NCBI GenBank assembly: GCA_015068525.1 | Contig: SVKJ01000013.1 | Coordinates: 1 to 39,847 of the forward strand | Source: Oscillospiraceae bacterium | GTDB lineage: Bacteria > Bacillota > Clostridia > UMGS1840 > HGM11507 | Reading direction: 5' to 3' | DNA: 39,847 bases | Shown: positions 20,498 to 29,304 of the stretch, piece by piece | How positions within the stretch are numbered: the first letter of the stretch is position 1 | Layout: the number at the start of each line of letters is the position of its first letter | The notes under the pieces: generated by a model | Seen by the model: the letters and a program-made list of their open reading frames with translations, nothing else | Databases searched by the model: none | What the model was told of the DNA's origin: nothing | Position numbers and translations under genes: made by a program

Positions 20498-23400
20498 CAA
20501 ACTTTGATTTCTTAAAATCTGATCCGCAATTTGCCACATTTAGCGATGTGGCTATTTCTGCTGAAAAGATATTGAATATTGATGTGGCAGCATCCGTAGT
20601 GAACTGCCGCAGAGCGATGGAATTTGCGGTAAAATGGATGTATTCTGTTGATAAGGATTTGGAAATGCCTTATGACACCACCTTGGTAGCACTTATGAGT
20701 ACCGAGGAATTTCGTGATGTCGTTGGTAGTGACCTGCTATTTCGAATGACCTATATCCGTAAGCGTGGAAACGAAGCGGCACATTCGGGAAATAAAGTTA
20801 CACTTGAACAAGCAAAGCTGTGCGTAGAAAATCTCTACATATTTATGGACTTTGTGGCTTGTTGTTACTCGGAAAAATATAATGAGATTATAACACCATT
20901 TGATAAAGCACTTCTTGAAAAACCAGGTGAAGATGTTCCTGACAAGCAAAAGGAACTTGATTTTGAGAAATTAGTTGCTGAAAATAAGGCATTAAAAGAT
21001 GAACTTACTGCAAGACGTACCGAACAGCAACAGACTTATGTTCCAAAGCCTCTTGATTTATCTGAATTTAAGACAAGAAAAATATACATAGACACAATGC
21101 TACAAGATGCAGGTTGGGTAGAAAATGACACATGGGAGAATGAAGTTGAACTTCCAGGAATGCCGAACAAGTCAGAAGTTGGATATGCTGACTATGTTCT
21201 ATATGATGACACTCACAAGCCTTTAGCTGTTATTGAAGCAAAGAAAACTTGTGTTGATGTATCAAAAGGCAGACAGCAGGCAAAACTTTATGCAGACATT
21301 TTAGAAAAGCAATATGGCAGACGACCTGTAATATTCTTAACTAACGGATTTGAAACAAGGATTGATGATGGTAGATATCCCGAAAGAAAAGTTGCAACCA
21401 TATATTCAAAACGTGATTTGGAAAAGATGTTCAATCTTCGTAAGACAAGGACAAGCCTTAAAAATGCGATGGTTGATAAAAATATTGCAGGGCGTTATTA
21501 TCAGGAAGGTGCTATCAAAGCAGTTTGCGATTCATTGGATATTAAAAACCGAAGAAAAGCACTTTTAGTTATGGCAACCGGTTCAGGGAAAACAAGAACT
21601 GTTATCGCACTTTGCAAGGTGCTGGCTGAACATAACTGGATTAAAAATATCCTATTCCTTGCCGACAGAAATTCTTTAGTAACACAGGCAAAGCGTGCTT
21701 TTGTAAATTTGTATAAAGATTTATCTGTTACAAATTTATGTGAAGAAAAAGATAATTTTTCAGCACGATGTGTATTTTCAACCTATCAGACTATGTACAA
21801 CTGCATAGATGAAATAAAGGATGATGAGGGCAAACTTTTTACAAGTGGTCATTTTGACTTAGTTATTTGTGATGAAGCACATCGTTCTATTTATAACAAA
21901 TACAGAGATATATTTAATTATTTTGATGCTCCTTTGGTTGGTCTTACTGCTACACCGAAAGATGAAATTGACAAGAATACCTATGAAATTTTTGAACTTG
22001 AAAATGGTGTGCCTACTTATGGATATGAACTTGCTGAAGCGGTAAAAGACGGATATCTGGTTGATTATATTTCCATTGAAACAAAACTTAAATTTTTAGA
22101 AGAAGGTATCTCATATAATGAGTTATCCGATGAAGAAAAAGAAGAATATGAAAACAAGTTTACCGATGAGAACGGGGAATTACCTGACCATATTAATAAT
22201 ACGGCGCTTAATGAATGGATATTTAATGAGGACACTATTAAACAGGTGCTTCACACCTTAATGACAGACGGTATAAAGGTAAATTACGGAGAAACTTTAG
22301 GCAAAACCATCATATTTGCAAAGAACCACGACCATGCCGAGAAAATATTTGAAGTATTCGGTAAAGAGTATCCTCATTTAGTAGGATATGCAAAGGTTAT
22401 TGATAACTATATAAAATACGCACAAAGTGCCATTGACGAATTTTCAGAGGGTGACAAGCTGCCAAGAATTGCAATTTCGGTTGATATGCTTGATACCGGT
22501 ATTGATGTTCCTGAAGTATTAAACCTTGTATTCTTTAAAAAGGTTATGAGCAAGGCAAAATTCTGGCAGATGATAGGAAGGGGAACGCGACTTTGTCCTA
22601 ATCTTTTAGATGGTGAGGATAAAAAGAAATTCTATATATTTGATTTTTGTAATAACTTTGCTTTCTTTAGAATGCATAAAGGAAAGCCTACAGCAAATCA
22701 GCTTGCCCTACAGGGAGCAATATTCAACTTAAAAGCACAAATTGCGTTTAAGCTACAAGACATTGCATATCAAACAAAGGATTTGATTGCTTTCAGAAAA
22801 TCATTAATTGATGAAATGGTAGCAAAGGTTCAGGAACTCAATAAAGATAATTTTGCAGTTAAACAACACTTAAAATATGTTGAACTTTATGCAAATAAAG
22901 AAAATTATAATGCACTTACTTACGAAGATACGCTTATTATGGGTGAAGAACTTGCACCGCTTATCAATCCTGATGAAGATGAGGTAAGTGCAGTTCGTTT
23001 TGATGCGCTTATGTACGGAATTGAACTTGCGTATCTTATAGGGAAAAAATATACACGCGCAAGAAAAGATCTGGCTAAAAAAGTTGCCGCTATTGCAAGC
23101 GTTGCCAATATTCCTGAAATAGCTGCCAAATCGGAACTTATTGATAAAATCCTCAATACTGATTATGTAGAAAATTCAGGTATTAACGAATTTGAATATA
23201 TAAGAACATCACTTCGTGATTTGATGAAATATATTCCAATTATTGACAGAACAACATATACAACCCATTTTGTTGATGATATTCTTTCTGTAGAATGGAA
23301 TGAAGCGGAACTTGAAAGTGATGACCTCAAAAACTACAAAGCGAAAGCGGAATATTATGTAAGAAAACATCAGGATGAAAGCGTGATTGCGAAATTGAAA

Positions 23401-23787
23401 AGCAATATACCTCTTACAAAAGATGATATTTTGATGCTTGAAAAAATTTTGTGGAATGAGGTCGGTACAAAGGATGAATATACTGCTGAATATGGAGAAA
23501 AACCGCTTGGCGAATTTGTCCGTGAAATTGTAGGACTCGATATGAATGCCGCAAAAGAAGCGTTTTCTGAATTTCTTAATAATGCAAATCTTGATTCAAG
23601 ACAGATTTATTTTGTAAATCAGATTGTAGAATATATTGTTCACAACGGAATGATGAAAGATTTATCTGTTTTACAGGATTCTCCATTTACCGACAGAGGA
23701 AGTGTAGTCGAAGTGTTTACCGATTTGTCAGTATGGGCGAGAATACGCAAAGTTATCGAAAGTATCAATATGAATGCAGCAGCTTAA
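20494..23787 (+). CDS. hsdR: Type I restriction endonuclease subunit R
   Basis: Motor and nuclease subunit: ATP-driven DNA translocation and cleavage of unmodified DNA. 1097 residues. An N-terminal DUF4145-like helical domain covers about 20-130 (NCRRAMEFAVKWMY...EAAHSGNKVTLEQA). Then come a short coiled coil (about 155-180), the HsdR_N nuclease (GYADYVLYDD with Asp233, IEAKK with Glu248 and Lys250), superfamily 2 helicase Walker A MATGSGKT (360-367), DEAH (460-463), GLTATP, motif VI QMIGRGTRLCP (from 692), and an EcoEI-type C-terminal domain. All catalytic motifs look intact. The start overlaps the Abi-alpha stop; a terminator follows. Confidence 0.95.
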   Translation: MTNFDFLKSDPQFATFSDVAISAEKILNIDVAASVVNCRRAMEFAVKWMYSVDKDLEMPYDTTLVALMSTEEFRDVVGSDLLFRMTYIRKRGNEAAHSGNKVTLEQAKLCVENLYIFMDFVACCYSEKYNEIITPFDKALLEKPGEDVPDKQKELDFEKLVAENKALKDELTARRTEQQQTYVPKPLDLSEFKTRKIYIDTMLQDAGWVENDTWENEVELPGMPNKSEVGYADYVLYDDTHKPLAVIEAKKTCVDVSKGRQQAKLYADILEKQYGRRPVIFLTNGFETRIDDGRYPERKVATIYSKRDLEKMFNLRKTRTSLKNAMVDKNIAGRYYQEGAIKAVCDSLDIKNRRKALLVMATGSGKTRTVIALCKVLAEHNWIKNILFLADRNSLVTQAKRAFVNLYKDLSVTNLCEEKDNFSARCVFSTYQTMYNCIDEIKDDEGKLFTSGHFDLVICDEAHRSIYNKYRDIFNYFDAPLVGLTATPKDEIDKNTYEIFELENGVPTYGYELAEAVKDGYLVDYISIETKLKFLEEGISYNELSDEEKEEYENKFTDENGELPDHINNTALNEWIFNEDTIKQVLHTLMTDGIKVNYGETLGKTIIFAKNHDHAEKIFEVFGKEYPHLVGYAKVIDNYIKYAQSAIDEFSEGDKLPRIAISVDMLDTGIDVPEVLNLVFFKKVMSKAKFWQMIGRGTRLCPNLLDGEDKKKFYIFDFCNNFAFFRMHKGKPTANQLALQGAIFNLKAQIAFKLQDIAYQTKDLIAFRKSLIDEMVAKVQELNKDNFAVKQHLKYVELYANKENYNALTYEDTLIMGEELAPLINPDEDEVSAVRFDALMYGIELAYLIGKKYTRARKDLAKKVAAIASVANIPEIAAKSELIDKILNTDYVENSGINEFEYIRTSLRDLMKYIPIIDRTTYTTHFVDDILSVEWNEAELESDDLKNYKAKAEYYVRKHQDESVIAKLKSNIPLTKDDILMLEKILWNEVGTKDEYTAEYGEKPLGEFVREIVGLDMNAAKEAFSEFLNNANLDSRQIYFVNQIVEYIVHNGMMKDLSVLQDSPFTDRGSVVEVFTDLSVWARIRKVIESINMNAAA

Positions 23788-23793
23788 AAATCA

Positions 23794-23833
23794 AAAAATC
23801 CTCTTGCCAAATAAAAAGGCAAAGAGGATTTTT
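23794..23833. terminator. Bidirectional terminator between hsdR and fic
   Basis: AAAAATCCTCTTGCC (23794-23808) pairs with the GGCAAAGAGGATTTTT stretch (23818-23833) with one bulged base. A and T runs flank both sides, and both convergent genes end at it. Confidence 0.85.
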
Positions 23834-23837
23834 GAAA

Positions 23838-24941
23838 TTATCCTTTAATCTTTGAGAGAATTTGTTTTTCGTTATTTTTTGAAAAGTTACTCAAAGAATA
23901 TGAGCGTACTCTTTCTTTTATGATATTGGGTATTAAAAAACCATTTGAAGTTAATTTCGCGCAGCGATTTATAATGGTTTTATTTGTACATCCAAGTTTT
24001 TTACTTACTTCTATAGGTGTAAATTCGAACATACGACTTTCAATAAGATACGCCAGGAAATCTTTTTCCTTTGTATTAAGATATGACAAACTACCATCCA
24101 GTTTGTCATCGGCAGATGCTTTTGACAGTTCGCACACCTTGCCGGAATACAGTTCCATCATACGAAGAAAATAGTTTATCCAGATTTCCGGGTGCGGTGG
24201 ATTATCTCTGCCGGAATAATAAAGTGCCGGTAACCCCATTTGCAGCGATGAATAGTATTCATCAGAATTATATGCAAAATATTCTTCCAAAGAACCAATT
24301 CCGTTAAATCCATAACCATATAAATCAAGTAGATAGCCTGATATCAATCTTGCGGTACGACCGTTACCATCTTCAAAAGGATGTATTGTGACCAATTGAT
24401 AATGGACAACTGCAGCAATAATAAGTGGGTGATCATCGGTTGTATTTACATATTCTACAAGTTCATCAAGAAGTGTGGGGATTTCTGTGTGTTGAGGAGG
24501 TATATATTCAGGTGCACCACTTTCTGAATCATACACTGCAAATAACATTCCTGCCGGCATTGCACCGCGAATACCAATTTTTTCTTTTGATGCTCCCTTT
24601 TCAACCATTTCTTGAACTTCCAATATAAGTTCCTTTGAAAAAGGGGTTTTTGTTTTAAGTTTTTCTTCAAGTAGATTAAGGGCAAGAAAATAATTTCTAA
24701 TCTCTTGCTCAGGTTTTAAAAAATGCTTATGTTTATCTCGTTCCATTACCTCGTATGCTTGCGTCTCGGTTAGAGGATTTCCTTCAATTTTGTTTGAAGC
24801 ATATGAACTTTTCTTTTTAGAATTTTTCCTGAGCCTGTTTTTTATTAATTGCGGTAATTCGATTGTTCTGATGAAAAAACGATTTTCGTCAATAGTAGAT
24901 ATCTTTTTTAAGATATCATTTGTTATAGAAACCTTTATCAT
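23838..24941 (-). CDS. Fic-family adenylyltransferase (class II)
   Basis: Probably transfers AMP from ATP to a hydroxyl side chain of a target protein. 367 residues. The N-terminal inhibitory helix carries the [S/T]xxxE[G/N] motif as SNKIEG (49-54), typical of class II Fic proteins, where it blocks the ATP site until released. The catalytic motif HPFEDGNGRTAR is complete at 187-198 with catalytic His187. The C-terminal 80 residues form a winged-helix-like domain (FTPIEVSKKLGCTNKTIINRCAKLTSNGFL). The start is set by AAGGATGAT before ATG 24941. No antitoxin gene lies beside it; class II proteins carry their inhibition internally. Convergent with the restriction operon, so probably part of the same defence island, but a direct role in defence is unproven. 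Confidence 0.92.
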   Translation of the reverse strand: MIKVSITNDILKKISTIDENRFFIRTIELPQLIKNRLRKNSKKKSSYASNKIEGNPLTETQAYEVMERDKHKHFLKPEQEIRNYFLALNLLEEKLKTKTPFSKELILEVQEMVEKGASKEKIGIRGAMPAGMLFAVYDSESGAPEYIPPQHTEIPTLLDELVEYVNTTDDHPLIIAAVVHYQLVTIHPFEDGNGRTARLISGYLLDLYGYGFNGIGSLEEYFAYNSDEYYSSLQMGLPALYYSGRDNPPHPEIWINYFLRMMELYSGKVCELSKASADDKLDGSLSYLNTKEKDFLAYLIESRMFEFTPIEVSKKLGCTNKTIINRCAKLTSNGFLIPNIIKERVRSYSLSNFSKNNEKQILSKIKG

Positions 24942-24972
24942 AAAATCATCCTTTTTATTTATTACTAATTAT

Positions 24973-24981
24973 AGTATATCA
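24973..24981 (-). promoter_or_regulatory. Extended -10 promoter of fic
   Basis: On the minus strand TGA-TATACT (24981-24973), with a poor -35 (TGGAAG about 17 bp upstream). Start near 24966. A weak -35 plus repeats directly upstream suggests that an activator or other factor is needed. Confidence 0.45.
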
Positions 24982-24999
24982 TATTAAAAATAAAACTTC

Positions 25000-25032
25000 C
25001 ACTATTTTTTCACTATTTTTACACTATTTTTC
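25000..25032. repeat. Three tandem 11-bp repeats upstream of fic
   Basis: CACTATTTTTT (25000-25010), CACTATTTTTA (25011-25021) and CACTATTTTTC (25022-25032) are direct repeats differing only in the last base. The period is about one helical turn, and the array stands immediately upstream of the fic promoter -35. It lies also about 70 bp upstream of the metG promoter. Confidence 0.7.
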
Positions 25033-25103
25033 GTTTTTAAAATATAGAAATAATTGTTTTTTGCATTGATAATAAATTTATGACATACTTTTAAATTTAC
25101 CTC

Positions 25104-25132
25104 TTGTTAATTTTTATAAAAAGTGTTAAAAT
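25104..25132 (+). promoter_or_regulatory. Promoter of the metG operon
   Basis: TTGTTA (25104-25109), a 17-bp spacer and TAAAAT (25127-25132). Start near 25139, giving a leader of only about 33 nt, with no room for a T-box. Confidence 0.55.
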
Positions 25133-25171
25133 AATACTAATATATTATTATAATGGATAAGGATGGTCAAA

Positions 25172-27088
25172 ATGAAAGAAAAATTCTATATAACAACCGC
25201 CATAGCGTATGCTTCAAGAAAACCGCATATAGGTAACACCTATGAAATTGTGTTGTCCGATGCGATAGCAAGATATAAAAGAATGTTAGGCTATGACGTA
25301 TATTTTTTGACAGGGACTGACGAGCATGGTCAAAAAATTCAGTTAGAAGCCGAAAAGCAGGGAATTAACCCGCAAAAATATGTTGATAATGTTGCAGATG
25401 AAATAAAAACTATCTGGGACTTAATGAACACAACCTATGACCAGTTTATAAGAACAACTAATCCTAAGCATAAAGAAACAGTTCAGAAAATATTTAAAAA
25501 ACTTTATGAAAAAGGGGATATCTATAAAGGCGAGTATGAAGGTCATTATTGCACACCTTGTGAATCCTTCTTTACAAAAACTCAACTTGTTGACGGTAAA
25601 TGCCCTGACTGCGGAAGGGAAGTAACCTTAACAAAAGAAGAAGCATATTTCTTTAAAATGAGTAAGTATGCAGATAAACTCATTGAATATATAGAAACTC
25701 ATCCTGACTTTATTGTGCCTGAATCAAGAAAAAAAGAAATGGTTAATAATTTCTTAAAAGCAGGGCTTCAGGACTTATGCGTTTCACGTACATCATTCTC
25801 ATGGGGTATTCCTGTTACATTTGACGATGGTCATGTTATATATGTATGGATTGATGCACTTTCAAATTATATAACTGCTTTAGGTTACGACCCTGAAAAT
25901 CCATCCGAACTATTTAATAAAAACTGGCCTTGCGATGTTCATGTTATAGGTAAAGATATTTTAAGATTTCATACTATATACTGGCCGATTATGTTAATGG
26001 CTCTTGACCTTCCTATGCCGAAACAGATTTTCGGTCACCCTTGGTTATTATCAGGGGATGATAAAATGAGTAAATCAAAGGGTAATGTTATGTATGCCGA
26101 TGATTTAGTTCGTCATTTTGGTGTTGACGGAATAAGATTTTATCTTCTTTCGGAAATGCCTTATGCGCAGGACGGAACAATCAGTTATGATAATATAATT
26201 GCAAGATATAATTCCGAACTTGCCAATACTTTGGGAAATCTTGTTAACCGTTCAATTGCAATGGTTAATAAGTATTTCGGCGGAGTAGTTACCAAATCTT
26301 CTTATGAAGATGAATTTTCTTGCGATTTAAAAGAATGTGCATTAAAAACTGTAAAAAATGTTACTGACAAAATGAATGAATTTAAAGTAAGTGATGCACT
26401 TTCTGAAATATTTAACTTACTAAGAAGAAGTAATAAATATATTGACGAAACAACCCCTTGGGTACTTGCAAAAAATGAAGAAGATAAAGATAAACTTAAC
26501 GCTTGTCTTTATAACTTAATTGAAACAATAAGAATAAGTGCTGTGCTTCTTTCTTCCTTTATGCCTGAAACCTCAGAAAACATTCTTTCTCAGCTTAATG
26601 TAAAAGAATATGACTATGAAAGCATTTTAACATTCGGAGCAATTGAAAACGGTCATAAAGTAAGCGAAGGAACTCCGCTTTTTGCAAGAATTGACGAAGC
26701 GAAAAAATTAGAAGAAATAGAAAAAGAAATAGATAAAAATTCAGTAAAACTTCCTGAATTTAAGGAAGAAATTGAGTTTTCAGATTTTGAAAAACTTGAT
26801 TTGCGAGTTGCTAAAGTATTAAATTGTGAAAAGGTTGAAAAAGCAGATAAACTTCTTAAATTTACTTTAGATGTTGGTGGTGCTACACGTACCATTGTTT
26901 CAGGTATTGCAAAATTCTATAAACCTGAGGATTTAATAGGTAAAAACGTTGTTATTATTGCTAACTTAAAGCCTGTTAAATTAAGAGGCATAATGTCAGA
27001 AGGAATGATTTTATCAACCGATGATAACGGACAGATTAAAATTGTAGAAATCGATAAATCTGTTAATTCAGGTGCGATAGTATGTTAG
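25172..27088 (+). CDS. metG: Methionyl-tRNA synthetase
   Basis: Charges tRNA-Met with methionine. 638 residues. Class I fold with the HIGH-type motif KPHIGN (near 20), TGTDEHGQKI, zinc-knuckle cysteines CTPCE and CPDCG (about 126-148), KMSKSKGN (about 295-302), and a C-terminal OB-fold tRNA-binding domain (about 530-638: FSDFEKLDLRVAKVLNCEKV...LKPVKLRGIMSEGM). I use ATG 25172 because AAGGA then stands eight bases ahead. An in-frame ATG at 25163 overlaps that ribosome site. Heads a run of genes with overlapping ends; tatD starts inside its last codons. Confidence 0.97.
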   Translation: MKEKFYITTAIAYASRKPHIGNTYEIVLSDAIARYKRMLGYDVYFLTGTDEHGQKIQLEAEKQGINPQKYVDNVADEIKTIWDLMNTTYDQFIRTTNPKHKETVQKIFKKLYEKGDIYKGEYEGHYCTPCESFFTKTQLVDGKCPDCGREVTLTKEEAYFFKMSKYADKLIEYIETHPDFIVPESRKKEMVNNFLKAGLQDLCVSRTSFSWGIPVTFDDGHVIYVWIDALSNYITALGYDPENPSELFNKNWPCDVHVIGKDILRFHTIYWPIMLMALDLPMPKQIFGHPWLLSGDDKMSKSKGNVMYADDLVRHFGVDGIRFYLLSEMPYAQDGTISYDNIIARYNSELANTLGNLVNRSIAMVNKYFGGVVTKSSYEDEFSCDLKECALKTVKNVTDKMNEFKVSDALSEIFNLLRRSNKYIDETTPWVLAKNEEDKDKLNACLYNLIETIRISAVLLSSFMPETSENILSQLNVKEYDYESILTFGAIENGHKVSEGTPLFARIDEAKKLEEIEKEIDKNSVKLPEFKEEIEFSDFEKLDLRVAKVLNCEKVEKADKLLKFTLDVGGATRTIVSGIAKFYKPEDLIGKNVVIIANLKPVKLRGIMSEGMILSTDDNGQIKIVEIDKSVNSGAIVC

Positions 27089-27849
27089 AATTTTTTGATT
27101 CACATGCTCATTATATGGACGAAAAATTTGACGAAGACCGTGATGAACTTCTTATGTCTTTAAATAAAGAGGGGAATGTGTCCCATATTATGAATATCGG
27201 ATATGATATTCCTTCTTCGTACAAAGTGGCAGAGTTAGCAGACAAGTTTCCGTTTTGTTACGGTGCAGTAGGTGTGCACCCTCACGATGCAGACTCGGTT
27301 AAAATGTCCGATTATGATATTTTAAGAAAACTTTGTGAAAATGAAAAAATAGTTGCAATAGGCGAAACGGGTCTTGACTATTATTATGACAACTCGGAAA
27401 GAGAAAGGCAAAAAGAAGAGTTTGCAAATCATCTTGATTTAGCATACGAACTTAAATTGCCTGTCGTAATCCACGAAAGAGAAGCAGTAAAGGATACTCT
27501 TGATATAATTTTAGAAAGAGATAATATTGGAGTTTTTCATTGCTTTTCGGGTAGTGTTGAAACTGCAAAAATTATTTTAAATAAAGGATACTATGTTTCT
27601 TTTGCAGGACCTGTTACTTTTAAAAATGCAAAGTATGTTAAAGAGGTTGCAAAATATGTTCCGTCTGATCGTTTCTTAATAGAAACCGATTGCCCTTATC
27701 TTGCTCCCGTTCCTAAAAGAGGAGAGAGAAACAACTCTTTTAATTTAAAATATATTGTAAAAGAAATTGCAGATTTAAGAGGGGACAACGAGGAAAATAT
27801 TGCAAAGTTAAGTATGGAAAATGCAAAAAGGTTATTTGGAGTAAAATAA
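27082..27849 (+). CDS. tatD: TatD-family metal-dependent DNase
   Basis: Predicted 3'-5' DNase/RNase of the amidohydrolase fold (TatD/YcfH/YabD). 255 residues with metal-binding motifs FDSHAHYMDEKFDEDR at the start, GAVGVHPHDAD, IGETGLDYYYD, VIHEREA, FHCFSGS and LIETDCPYLAP. Overlaps metG by 7 bp and trmK by one base (TAATG). The metG-tatD order is the same as in Bacillus subtilis and many Firmicutes. Confidence 0.93.
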   Translation: MLEFFDSHAHYMDEKFDEDRDELLMSLNKEGNVSHIMNIGYDIPSSYKVAELADKFPFCYGAVGVHPHDADSVKMSDYDILRKLCENEKIVAIGETGLDYYYDNSERERQKEEFANHLDLAYELKLPVVIHEREAVKDTLDIILERDNIGVFHCFSGSVETAKIILNKGYYVSFAGPVTFKNAKYVKEVAKYVPSDRFLIETDCPYLAPVPKRGERNNSFNLKYIVKEIADLRGDNEENIAKLSMENAKRLFGVK

Positions 27850-28532
27850 TGCTTACAAAAAGACTTGAAACGATAAAAAATCTTGTTAACAATTCAAAAA
27901 TCACAGTAGATGTGGGAACTGACCATGGTTATGTTCCCATATCTTTAATAACGGAAAAAAGAGCATTAAAAGTTATTGCCTGTGATATAAACAAAGGACC
28001 TCTTAATAACGCAAGAGCCAATATACAAAAAGCAGGACTTTTAGAAAAAATTGAACTTCGTTTAGGCGGAGGGCTTGTTCCTTGCGAAACGGGCGAAGCG
28101 GATACTGTAATCATTGCAGGAATGGGCGGAATTTTAATAAAGGATATATTGGAAGAAAGTTACATAAAGGCTCAAAGTGCAGAAAAACTTATTCTCCAGC
28201 CTATGAATTCCCAGGATATTTTAAGAGAATATCTTATAAATAATAACTTTTCTATTAAAAATGAGCATTTAGCGATAGAGGGAGAAAAAATCTATAACAT
28301 AATGGAAGTTGTTCCGAAAAAAGAAACAAAAGATTATTTTAAAGAATCTTTTGTAAATTTTGGAAACCCTCAAAATTTTGAAAAAAATGAACAGTTTAAG
28401 ATATATACAGAAAAAAATATAAAAAGAATAGAACGTGTTTTAACTAATTTGAAAAAAGCGAAAAAATATGATGAAAATGAAGTAGAAAAACTTAAGAACA
28501 TTTTGGCTGAGTTGGAGGAATATTATGCCTAA
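27849..28532 (+). CDS. trmK: tRNA (adenine(22)-N(1))-methyltransferase
   Basis: SAM-dependent methylation of A22 in tRNA. 227 residues of the TrmK/YqfN family: MLTKRLETIKNLV, SAM motif VDVGTDHGYVPISLI (19-33), IACDINKGPLNNA, DTVIIAGMGGILIKDIL, ILQPMNSQDILREYL, and a C-terminal helical coiled-coil (about 170-227) characteristic of the family. Overlaps the next gene by 8 bp. Confidence 0.92.
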   Translation: MLTKRLETIKNLVNNSKITVDVGTDHGYVPISLITEKRALKVIACDINKGPLNNARANIQKAGLLEKIELRLGGGLVPCETGEADTVIIAGMGGILIKDILEESYIKAQSAEKLILQPMNSQDILREYLINNNFSIKNEHLAIEGEKIYNIMEVVPKKETKDYFKESFVNFGNPQNFEKNEQFKIYTEKNIKRIERVLTNLKKAKKYDENEVEKLKNILAELEEYYA

Positions 28533-29292
28533 ACTTAAAGAAATCATTAATATTCTTGAATTAACAGTACCTTCTTATCTTAAAGAAGAATGGGATAATG
28601 TCGGGCTTATTATAGGAGATAGGGAAGCAGAAATTAAAAAAATTCTTGTAGCACTTGATTGTACTAAAAGTGTAGTTTTTGAGGCTATAAATAAAAATGC
28701 CGACCTTATAATTACCCATCATCCTTTGATTTTTGAAGGTATAAAGAATATTGATTTTAATACATCAATGGGTTATAAAATTAAACAACTTATAAATAAC
28801 AATATAAACCTTGTATCTTTGCATACTAATTTTGATAAAGTTAATGGCGGAACAAGTGATACCGTTGCAAAAATACTTGGACTTTATGATGCTAAAAATC
28901 TTACCGAAGAGGAGTTTTCTTTAGGGAAAATCGGCAGTATAAATCCTATGCCATTAGAAGAATTTTTAAATAAAGTAAAAGATAATCTGAATCTAAAAAA
29001 TATAAAATATATAGGTAATAACGATAAAATGATAAATAAAGTCGCAGTTGTGTCAGGGGCTGGTGCAGACTTTTTATATGAGGCAAAAAAGATGGGTGCA
29101 GATTGCCTTATTACATCAGAGGTTAAGCATCATATAGGAATTGATGCACTTGAAAACGATATCGCAATAATTGATGCGGGGCATTTTGAAACTGAAAATG
29201 TTGCAATGAAAACTTTTATTGATTTACTAAAAGACTTACCCGCAGAGGTAATTATGTCAGAAACTTACACGCATTTATTTAACTATCTATAA
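28525..29292 (+). CDS. Nif3-like dinuclear metal centre protein
   Basis: 255-residue member of the Nif3/YqfO/YbgI family, often named GTP cyclohydrolase 1 type 2 homologue. Metal ligands are visible in ITHHPLIF (about 64-71), LHTNFDKVNGG, and near the C-terminus GHFETEN. It starts with LKEIINILELTVPSYLKEEWDNVGLI, the usual opening. This is the short form without the inserted PII-like domain found in Bacillus YqfO. Neighbourhood trmK-nif3 is conserved in Firmicutes. The in vivo role is unsettled. Confidence 0.9.
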   Translation: MPKLKEIINILELTVPSYLKEEWDNVGLIIGDREAEIKKILVALDCTKSVVFEAINKNADLIITHHPLIFEGIKNIDFNTSMGYKIKQLINNNINLVSLHTNFDKVNGGTSDTVAKILGLYDAKNLTEEEFSLGKIGSINPMPLEEFLNKVKDNLNLKNIKYIGNNDKMINKVAVVSGAGADFLYEAKKMGADCLITSEVKHHIGIDALENDIAIIDAGHFETENVAMKTFIDLLKDLPAEVIMSETYTHLFNYL

Positions 29293-29304
29293 AAGGAAGA
29301 AGAA

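Noticed and set aside
25000..25032. CRISPR array
   Set aside because: Units are 11 bp, directly adjacent and without spacers; no cas gene in the window.
24942..25171. T-box riboswitch upstream of metG
   Set aside because: The gap is short, there is no T-box sequence (TGGNACCGCG-like) and no terminator; only a promoter and the 11-bp repeats are seen.
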